Below, piece by piece: positions 7,849 through 14,405 of a stretch of 20,508 nt of DNA (its first letter is position 1; each line of letters opens with the position of its first letter). The position numbers and the translations under genes were made by a program. The notes under the pieces are model-generated. The model had not been told where the DNA came from, did no database searches, and saw only the letters and a list, made by a program, of their open reading frames with translations. Origin of the DNA: UBA1146 sp050256555 (GTDB taxonomy: Bacteria; Planctomycetota; UBA8108; UBA1146); the NCBI GenBank assembly GCA_050256555.1, contig JBBWWC010000288.1, positions 1-20,508 of the forward strand, in the 5' to 3' direction.

Positions 7849-8882
7849 GCGAAGAAAAGACCCCCGTAACCAATGTTCTCGGACTGACCAAGGCCGAATA
7901 CAAAGGTGGAGCCTCCACCATGTGCAAGGGTTGTGGTCATGACCGGATCTCGGAAGCCATCATCCAGACCTCCTACGACATGGGACTGGATGGTCGTAAC
8001 ATTCTCAAGATGAGCGGCATCGGGTGCAGCTCCAAAACCCCTGCATACTTTCTGTCCCAGGCGATGGGCCTCAACTCAACTCATGGTCGAATGCCGAGCT
8101 TTGCCACTGGCGCTCATGTTGCCAATACCTCGATGATGCCGATCGGAGTCAGTGGCGATGGAGACACTGCCAGCATCGGAATGGGACAGTTCGTACATCT
8201 GATCCGTCGCAACCCCAAACTGGTTTACATCGTTGAAAACAATGGCGTATACGGCCTCACCAAGGGCCAATTTTCTGCCACCGCCGACCGAAAAAGCCCT
8301 TCCAAACGCGGCGCTTTCCCGCGCGAAGAATCGATCGATCTTTGCGGACTGGCACTCGAACTGGGAGCGACCTTTGTTGCGCGTTCCTTCAGTGGCGACA
8401 AGAAGCAACTGGTCCCGTTATTGAAAGCGGCTCTGTCATTCGATGGCCTGGCCTTCATCGATGTGATCTCACCCTGCGTGACCTTCAACAATCATGAAGG
8501 ATCAACCAAGTCGTACACGCACCAGAAGGAAATGGGCGTCAATTTCCATGACCCCCATTACGTGGCACCACAGGAGCCGATCGACATCGAATACGAGGAG
8601 GGGGATCTTCACGAAGTCACGCTCCACGATGGCTCGCGACTGATGCTTCGAAAACTAGATCAGCACTACGATCCGGCCGATCGCTCCGCCGCTTTCCAGG
8701 GCATCCAGGAAACTCGTAACAAGGGTGAAATCCTGACGGGCTTGATTCATATCGATGTCGAGCAACCGACCCTGGCAGGCTCTGCGAATATGACACAAGA
8801 ACCGCTCTCTTCACTGGAACAAGGCGATCTGCGACCCGCTAACGGAAGGCTGGAGAAGGTCAATGCGACCTTCCGCATCTGA
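7845..8882 (+). CDS. korB: 2-oxoacid:ferredoxin oxidoreductase, beta subunit
   Basis: This is the thiamine-diphosphate-binding catalytic subunit, 345 residues, partner of the preceding gene. CKGCGH (26-31) begins the usual cysteine motif of KorB-type subunits, and Cys66 (GIGCSSKTP) and Cys208 (SPCVTFNNHEGSTKSY) match the remaining positions expected to ligate a [4Fe-4S] cluster. The thiamine-diphosphate/Mg site is GDGDTASIGMGQF followed by ENNGVYGLTKGQ. The ATGA overlap with korA supports coupled, stoichiometric synthesis. No delta subunit or ferredoxin gene is adjacent, so this looks like the two-subunit KorAB form that uses a separately encoded ferredoxin. In aerobes such enzymes can stand in for 2-oxoglutarate dehydrogenase in the TCA cycle. 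Confidence 0.9.
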   Translation: MSEEKTPVTNVLGLTKAEYKGGASTMCKGCGHDRISEAIIQTSYDMGLDGRNILKMSGIGCSSKTPAYFLSQAMGLNSTHGRMPSFATGAHVANTSMMPIGVSGDGDTASIGMGQFVHLIRRNPKLVYIVENNGVYGLTKGQFSATADRKSPSKRGAFPREESIDLCGLALELGATFVARSFSGDKKQLVPLLKAALSFDGLAFIDVISPCVTFNNHEGSTKSYTHQKEMGVNFHDPHYVAPQEPIDIEYEEGDLHEVTLHDGSRLMLRKLDQHYDPADRSAAFQGIQETRNKGEILTGLIHIDVEQPTLAGSANMTQEPLSSLEQGDLRPANGRLEKVNATFRI

Positions 8883-8917
8883 GTAGGCCGCATCTGAGAG
8901 TACGCTGCATCTGATGC
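8875..8917. repeat. Three GCATCTGA repeats at the korB stop, the last palindromic
   Basis: GCATCTGA occurs at 8875-8882, 8890-8897 and 8907-8914, at spacings of 15 and 17 bases. The first copy contains the korB stop codon, and the third extends to the palindrome GCATCTGATGC (8907-8917). The array fills most of the 56-base gap between the convergent korB and TldE genes. No T-tract follows on either strand, so a standard terminator is not supported. Confidence 0.55.
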
Positions 8918-8938
8918 GCCGTCCCCACTGAACCAGCG

Positions 8939-10279
8939 CTAACCGACTACGCGCAACCCATCGACCAGGATTCCCGGCAACTTCATTCCGCCTGGCTTCC
9001 GTTGCCCGTATGTATGAAGTTCGGCCAACGATTCTGGATCTGATCCGACCTCGAGAAGTCCCTCGCCGAGCAAGCGAATCACCGAGTCATCGATCCGCAC
9101 GGTTCCAATCGGTGCTACCGGCTCCCCATCTTTGACCTTCAAGGCAATCCAACGGGTCACACCAGTCACACGAGCTCCTTCACGAGCTGCTAGATTTGTG
9201 TAATGAACATGGGATAACCACAGACCATCTCCGATTTGAGCGCAAGCATTGTCAGGATCAAAAGTACCCGGATCCATTTCCAGCGCCATCGGAGACTCGC
9301 TATCGCTGGCACCGTTGTGAGTCAATCCATGCTCCATTGCGGTACGCGGGCTGGTCAGTTTCTGCTGCCCAGCTCCGGCCGAAACTAGATCCATTCCGTC
9401 AGTCACCGGATGACCATGATCGCCAAATGTCGGTGCACCGATGGCAGCCGGGTGATCGCGGAAAAACACTCGTGGATCGAGTCGGGTCGCATCATAGAGC
9501 GGAGCCAGTGGACTCGAGCCGGCCAGGACCGCCTCGGCGGAAAAACCACCGTTCCACAGCACAGGGACCAGTAAATCTTTGACCGCGGCCGGTTCCAGCC
9601 AGGCCCGATACGATCCCACCGGAGGGCTCTGAACATCGCGAGCAAGAATCTCCAGCATCGATTCAGCATGCTGGCGACGGGCCCGAGCAGCCCCAGGATT
9701 CCAGCTTTCACCGGCCCAGACCCACTTCGACGCTCCACCAGCAACTCTTTTTTTATCGCCGGGTAAATGCATCGAACCATCGATGACGGTACGAGGCGCC
9801 TCGTACCAACGTCTCACTCCTGTAGAAGTGGCTACTCCCCTGTACATCGTTCCCGTGATGGCAATTCCACAGGTCTGCGCGACGCCACAATCTCCGGCAA
9901 TCGCCTCGATCAGTTCTTCGGGAACAGGAATCCGGCCCTGCCCCCGCTGTTCTTCCCAGACAGAATCTGGCAACTCGGGAAGATGCGGATCGACAGGGAG
10001 GTCTCCAACCGCCCCTGACAGACGATCGATGATGGCTCGCAGCGGATTTCGATCTTCAGCAAATGACCCCGACAACATCACGCTTGATTCGACTTCACGT
10101 CCATCTTTACGCAATGCAATGGTCAGATTTCTTTGCTCGATCGATCCACCCTGGCGAATTGCTCCCGATGAGATCCGTGCAAATCCAGTGATCTCACCGG
10201 CAAAACTGATCCGGACCTGCTCCCCCTCAGAAAGGAGCGTCTCGACATAGTCTGCGATTTCATGAAACCAGGACTGCAT
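8939..10279 (-). CDS. TldE/PmbA-type metallopeptidase partner subunit
   Basis: This 446-residue protein is a TldD/PmbA (modulator of DNA gyrase) family member without the HExxxH zinc motif, which fits the TldE/PmbA partner rather than TldD. In known systems TldD and TldE form a cytosolic heteromeric protease with one active site, degrading unfolded peptides and maturing peptides such as microcin B17. Visible family features are the N-terminal two-layer domain (about 1-110), GVATSTGVRRWYEAPRT in the middle, and the C-terminal NLAAREGARVTGVTRWIALKVKDGE and IDDSVIRLLGEGLLEVGSD. Its ATG follows the TAG stop of the tldD-like gene with no gap, and GGGAGGGG upstream is its ribosome site. It is the last gene of the four-gene operon. 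Sequence identity to classic PmbA looks low. Confidence 0.82.
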   Translation of the reverse strand: MQSWFHEIADYVETLLSEGEQVRISFAGEITGFARISSGAIRQGGSIEQRNLTIALRKDGREVESSVMLSGSFAEDRNPLRAIIDRLSGAVGDLPVDPHLPELPDSVWEEQRGQGRIPVPEELIEAIAGDCGVAQTCGIAITGTMYRGVATSTGVRRWYEAPRTVIDGSMHLPGDKKRVAGGASKWVWAGESWNPGAARARRQHAESMLEILARDVQSPPVGSYRAWLEPAAVKDLLVPVLWNGGFSAEAVLAGSSPLAPLYDATRLDPRVFFRDHPAAIGAPTFGDHGHPVTDGMDLVSAGAGQQKLTSPRTAMEHGLTHNGASDSESPMALEMDPGTFDPDNACAQIGDGLWLSHVHYTNLAAREGARVTGVTRWIALKVKDGEPVAPIGTVRIDDSVIRLLGEGLLEVGSDPESLAELHTYGQRKPGGMKLPGILVDGLRVVG

Positions 10280-11734
10280 CTACCCCTCCCTTCCGAAAAC
10301 TTCGAGACCACGGAATCGACAGGCAGGCATCGCATGTCCGACAAACACCATTTGATTGGGTTCGCCCTTACCACAGTTGGGTGTCCCTCTGACCTGCCAC
10401 GTCTCGCGATCGCCAACCGCATCGAGAGATCCCCAGAACGGAATGGTGCTACTTCGGTCGCCCGCATCCTTGACCCGACCCCCGAGCTGCCCGTTCTCGA
10501 TAAGGCGAGCATCCTCGACACCGAACTGAAACTTCCAACGTCGATCGTCAATCGACCACGACGAGTTCACATCGAGCCAGACCCCCTTCTCAACTCCACC
10601 GATCAGCTCATCCATCGAAGTCTCACCAGGTTCTACGTTGAGATTGGCCATCCGATCGATCGGCGGACGATTCCAGGAACAGGCCCGTGATACAGCGATG
10701 GCATCTTCTGATCGAGAAAGTCGTTGGGCGCTGAGCGCTCCTCCGATGCCACGCTTGAGGATTCCATTTTCAATCAGGTGCACCTTTTTCGCCGGTAAAC
10801 CTTCATCATCGAAACCAGCACTGCAGACTTCACCTTCGACGGTAGGATCGATGACAACATCGAGAATCTCCGGCCCCCAGCGCAACGAACCAAAATCGTC
10901 CAGCTTCACAAAACTGGTTCCAGCATAGTTTCGCTCATCCCCGAGGATTCGATCCAGTTCGAGTGCGTGACCGATCGATTCATGTACCTGAAGAACCATC
11001 TGGGCGGGCCCGATCACTGCATCCATGACTCCGGTCGGACACATGGGAGCCAGTAATGTCTCGATGGCATCCGATCCAACCTGTTGCGGAAGCTGATCGA
11101 ACTTGACCCGATCCAGAACTTCCATTCCGCCAAGCTGGGCATCACTTCGCCCTCCGTTGGTCCGGGTTTGTACATCCTCATCGTTGGCAGCCACCGCCAT
11201 CAGCCACGGAATCAGACGATCGTGAAACTGCTCGATCTCTATTCCATCGGTGGTGGCCAGGTTGGTCTCGGTCAGAACTCGTTTGAGAGTCGCAGTCCGC
11301 CGAACAATCCGTTCGTCAGTTTTCAATCCCTGACAGGCATTTCGAAGTCGATCGATGATCTCTTTGCGGGAAGAGCTTTCCCAGGACACCTCGACCGGAT
11401 GAGACCAACGACCGGACTGGAGTGGTTTCGGCGCTGCAGAAAAATCGAGCACCCCTCGACCGGCAGAAGCTCGGGCCCATTCCTGGGCCACACGTGCCGC
11501 CTGATAAAGTCCTGCCTCGGACAGATCGCTGGTCGCTGCCAACCCCATGTCCGGTCCATCGACGACCGTCACCATCGCTCCGTAATTCAAGGAGCTACTG
11601 GGAGGTTGCAGCACATCATCGCGGACGGCGTAGGATTCTGAAGAGGTTTTGACGATCCGCAAGGAACACCAGGTCCCTCTCGGCGCAATACGCCCGACCA
11701 GTTCCTTCGCCACCAATCCCCGGGAATCGTTCAT
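10280..11734 (-). CDS. TldD-type metalloprotease, zinc-binding subunit
   Basis: This 484-residue protein is the catalytic half of a TldD/TldE pair. HESIGHALELD (251-261) contains the HExxxH zinc motif of TldD, and GFDDEGLPAKKVHLIENGIL (307-326) and SWNRPPIDRMANLNVEPG (353-370) are family-typical. Near the C-terminus, GTPNCGKGEPNQMVFVGHAM (450-469) supplies a conserved cysteine (454) that could be the third zinc ligand. The start overlaps the nagA stop (ATGA, 11731-11734) and the stop abuts the TldE gene, so the pair should be made together. The physiological substrate in this organism is unknown. Placement behind amino-sugar genes suggests glycopeptide or cell-wall-derived peptides, but that is inference. 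Confidence 0.88.
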   Translation of the reverse strand: MNDSRGLVAKELVGRIAPRGTWCSLRIVKTSSESYAVRDDVLQPPSSSLNYGAMVTVVDGPDMGLAATSDLSEAGLYQAARVAQEWARASAGRGVLDFSAAPKPLQSGRWSHPVEVSWESSSRKEIIDRLRNACQGLKTDERIVRRTATLKRVLTETNLATTDGIEIEQFHDRLIPWLMAVAANDEDVQTRTNGGRSDAQLGGMEVLDRVKFDQLPQQVGSDAIETLLAPMCPTGVMDAVIGPAQMVLQVHESIGHALELDRILGDERNYAGTSFVKLDDFGSLRWGPEILDVVIDPTVEGEVCSAGFDDEGLPAKKVHLIENGILKRGIGGALSAQRLSRSEDAIAVSRACSWNRPPIDRMANLNVEPGETSMDELIGGVEKGVWLDVNSSWSIDDRRWKFQFGVEDARLIENGQLGGRVKDAGDRSSTIPFWGSLDAVGDRETWQVRGTPNCGKGEPNQMVFVGHAMPACRFRGLEVFGREG

Positions 11735-12924
11735 TGGATCCTCTCCATCTCAGCTGGTAATCGCGGACCTGTAGGATCCTGTGCCGAAACACCACCGCGC
11801 AATACGGCCGCTATTCCATCTTCGCCCTCGATGATCAGATCCGCGCGGTAATCGCTTCGTATCAAACCTCGTCTTGGTAGACAAAGATCGGCCGCTGCAT
11901 TGGCAGAGCCCAGCGCTGCCAGTTCGGGCAGCGCCAGCCCAAGTTTTTCACCGGTCCGCTTCAGCGCCTCAGGAAGCAAAGTCACACTCCCGGCCAGGGT
12001 TCCATCGGTCAGGGTTGCCCGCGAGCCATCGGAGCAAACTTCTTGTCCGCAAAAGACTCCCGTTGAAACGCCCAGATTTGCCAGCGGCATCGCATCGCTG
12101 ACCGCCATCAATCCATCCGCCCCTTTTAACTTCATCGCCATCTTGACCATCTCGTCATCGAGGTGATGGCCATCGAGAATCACCTCGCAACGAACTCGTT
12201 TATCGAGCAAGAGCTCCATCACCGGGCCAGGATCTCGATGATGGATGGCGGGCATCGCATTACAGAGGTGTGTGCAACGACGCACCCCGGCATCGATAGA
12301 GGCGCGCGTCTGCTCAGCATTGGCACAGGTATGACCGATCGATCCCAGAACACCAACAGCACTGAAACGCTTCTGTGCCGAAATGGGGATTTCCTCAGGT
12401 GCAAAAGTCATGATGCGAAGTTGACCATTCGCCGCATCGTGAAGACGATCAAAAAGTTGCTCGTCCCAGGAGTGGACTCCTGCGACAGGAAGTGCGCCAC
12501 GTCGACCGCCGGAAACAAAGGGGCCCTCCAGATGAATACCAAGGATCGATGAACTCAGCTCCTTGGCTCGAGCGCATTCCTTCAAAGCAGAGATCATCTG
12601 CGGTTCCGATCCGGGAACAATGGTCGGATAGATGGTGGTCACTCCCGCCATTGCCAGCTGCTCGGCGCAGCCAGCGATCGTCTCCGCATCTGCCGCCGTG
12701 AAATCCACTCCACCGGCCCCATGGATGTGGGCATCGATCAAGCCAGACATGACACGACGGCCACCAAGATCCCAGATCTCATCGCCGGAAGCAGTTCCGG
12801 GAGCCGCCAGGGCTGCGATCACGGACCCCTGCATGACGATATCTGCACGCAAGGTTCGGTCGGGAAGGACCGCCTGCGCATCTCTCAAGACCACCTTCGG
12901 GAGCGAATCCTCGGGATTGCTCAT
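11731..12924 (-). CDS. nagA: N-acetylglucosamine-6-phosphate deacetylase
   Basis: NagA removes acetate from N-acetylglucosamine-6-phosphate to give glucosamine-6-phosphate, in the cytoplasm. The 397-residue length is normal for the amidohydrolase family. Metal and catalytic residues are visible in order: HxH at 66-68 (DAHIHGAGG), Glu133 in HLEGPF, His198 in GSIGHT, His219 in THLCNAM, DGHHLDD (251-257), and catalytic Asp277 in AVSDAM. The gene overlaps the ROK kinase upstream and the tldD-like gene downstream, each by ATGA. The kinase could supply the phosphorylated sugar. No NagB deaminase and no transporter are in the window, so the rest of the pathway lies elsewhere. Confidence 0.93.
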   Translation of the reverse strand: MSNPEDSLPKVVLRDAQAVLPDRTLRADIVMQGSVIAALAAPGTASGDEIWDLGGRRVMSGLIDAHIHGAGGVDFTAADAETIAGCAEQLAMAGVTTIYPTIVPGSEPQMISALKECARAKELSSSILGIHLEGPFVSGGRRGALPVAGVHSWDEQLFDRLHDAANGQLRIMTFAPEEIPISAQKRFSAVGVLGSIGHTCANAEQTRASIDAGVRRCTHLCNAMPAIHHRDPGPVMELLLDKRVRCEVILDGHHLDDEMVKMAMKLKGADGLMAVSDAMPLANLGVSTGVFCGQEVCSDGSRATLTDGTLAGSVTLLPEALKRTGEKLGLALPELAALGSANAAADLCLPRRGLIRSDYRADLIIEGEDGIAAVLRGGVSAQDPTGPRLPAEMERIQ

Positions 12925-13868
12925 CGCGTATCCTCCTGCCGTGAAACCTTCTCAGCACACATCGCTGCCCCGATCAATCCGGCACGGTTTCCGTGTTGGG
13001 CTTGCACCACGCGCAACTCGGTACTGGCCTTCGGGAGAACTTTGGAACGTAATGTCTCTTCAATAAGCTCGATATGGCGCGGACGCGCATCGATGATGCC
13101 ACCGCCGACCACCACGACATCTGGATTCAGCAAGTGCAGCGCACTCATCATACCTGCACCGAGTGAACGCGCTCCTTCATCAAGAACCTGATTGGCGTTT
13201 TCATCTCCAGCAAGTCCCGCTTTGACCAGATCAGAAACAGAAGGAGATTCGCTGAGGCCCTGCTGTCTTCCCCACTCGGCAGCCATTCCCCAGCCCCCGG
13301 CATACGCCTCTACACATCCGATCAGGCCACAGTTACAAGGCCTCCCTTCGGGTTGATAGAGGGTATGTCCCAGCTCCATTGCGCCGCCGATGGAGCCACG
13401 AAGTAGTTCTCCATCGATGATGGCGCCACCTCCGATGCCGGTCCCAACAGTCGCAGCGAGCAAGATCCGAGCACCTTGACCGGCGCCCGAGGCATATTCA
13501 CCCCAGGCCGCAGAATTGGCATCATTCTCGACCACTGCCGGAACCTGGTATCGATCCCGGAAAAAACCGACGATATCGGTACCATGCCAGCCACCGAGAT
13601 TGGCCACCGGAAATCGAATCACGCCACTGGCTGGATCGACGATTCCTGGTGTCCCGAGTCCTATCGCCCGGACCTGCTGGTTGCGCGAATCGGCCTCTGA
13701 AATCGCTCCATCGACCGCTTCTGCGAGCGCCTGGAGGATCGCCTCCTGGCCCAGATGAGCGTTACTGGGCCCACGATGGGACCAGACGACCTCTCCGCTA
13801 CTCTCGCACAGCCCAACCTTGACCTCGGTCCCACCGAGATCGAGGCCTACAAAAAGTGGTGCGGTCAT
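12921..13868 (-). CDS. ROK-family sugar kinase (glucokinase or N-acetylglucosamine kinase)
   Basis: This is an ATP-dependent hexose kinase of 315 residues, first gene of the four-gene operon. The N-terminal phosphate loop is GLDLGGTEVKVGL (8-20). The catalytic aspartate lies in VVENDANSAAWGEY (Asp116). The second ATP motif is GTGIGGG (142-148). The ROK zinc site is His168 in ELGHT plus Cys178, Cys180 and Cys185 in CNCGLIGC, followed by VEAYAGG. It lacks the N-terminal DNA-binding domain of ROK repressors such as NagC, so it is an enzyme. Co-transcription with nagA favours N-acetylglucosamine (NagK-like) as substrate, although glucokinases share all these motifs. A strong ribosome site (GGGAGG) precedes the ATG. 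Confidence 0.9.
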   Translation of the reverse strand: MTAPLFVGLDLGGTEVKVGLCESSGEVVWSHRGPSNAHLGQEAILQALAEAVDGAISEADSRNQQVRAIGLGTPGIVDPASGVIRFPVANLGGWHGTDIVGFFRDRYQVPAVVENDANSAAWGEYASGAGQGARILLAATVGTGIGGGAIIDGELLRGSIGGAMELGHTLYQPEGRPCNCGLIGCVEAYAGGWGMAAEWGRQQGLSESPSVSDLVKAGLAGDENANQVLDEGARSLGAGMMSALHLLNPDVVVVGGGIIDARPRHIELIEETLRSKVLPKASTELRVVQAQHGNRAGLIGAAMCAEKVSRQEDTR

Positions 13869-13884
13869 GGCCCTCCCTGAAGAA

Positions 13885-13907
13885 GCTGTCCGGTGAGGCT
13901 GTCCGGT
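13885..13907. repeat. Direct repeat in the ROK operon leader
   Basis: GCTGTCCGGT occurs at 13885-13894 and 13898-13907, 13 bases apart, 16-39 bases upstream of the kinase ATG. A tandem site this close to the start could be an operator or a leader element, or a small local duplication. I could not place a clear -35/-10 pair in the 184-base gap between the kinase gene and the divergent Mpo1-like gene. Confidence 0.4.
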
Positions 13908-14052
13908 AGATCCGTGCTCTCAACGGAAACCAGCATCGCCCCCGATGAGGATGGACGCAAGACGAGCCTCAAGAGACCGAACTGATGATGGAACCAGCCG
14001 CCAATTGAGTGGAGAATCCACCCACTGATGTACACGAGGCAGGAGGCCCTTC

Positions 14053-14403
14053 ATGTCGACCCCGGAATCACCGAAAAATTCGCCCGATCAGAGTAACGGT
14101 GCAGTCCAGCGCTGGATCGATAGATATCAGGCAGATCACACCCATCCACTCAATCATGCCACCCACTTTATCGGGATCCCTGCCATCATCGTTTCACTGG
14201 TGGTGGTCTTCTTCAACTGGCAGTGGGGAATCGGCCTCTTCGTTGGTGGCTGGATCCTGCAATTCGTCGGTCACGGAATCGAAGGAAATAAACCTTCATT
14301 CATGAAAGATCCTCGCTTCCTGCTCATCGGCCCTCTTTTCATCATCCAAGAGGGGTTCCGTAAGATCACCGGTAAGAAACACTCGTCTTCCGAAAAGGAC
14401 TGA
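14053..14403 (+). CDS. Mpo1-like (DUF962) small membrane protein
   Basis: This 116-residue protein has the DUF962/YGL010w-like signature: DHTHPLNHATHFIGIP (28-43) and FVGHGIEGNKPSFMKDP (71-87), around two hydrophobic helices (about 40-55 and 58-73) and a third near 90-98. The conserved histidines (29, 31, 35, 38, 74) correspond to the iron-binding set of yeast Mpo1, an Fe(II) dioxygenase in 2-hydroxy fatty acid alpha-oxidation. The bacterial role is not established. The start has AGGAGG upstream. The gene ends two bases before the cytochrome gene, so it is probably the first gene of that transcript. The N-terminal 20 residues are polar and not conserved in the family. Confidence 0.85.
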   Translation: MSTPESPKNSPDQSNGAVQRWIDRYQADHTHPLNHATHFIGIPAIIVSLVVVFFNWQWGIGLFVGGWILQFVGHGIEGNKPSFMKDPRFLLIGPLFIIQEGFRKITGKKHSSSEKD

Positions 14404-14405
14404 GA

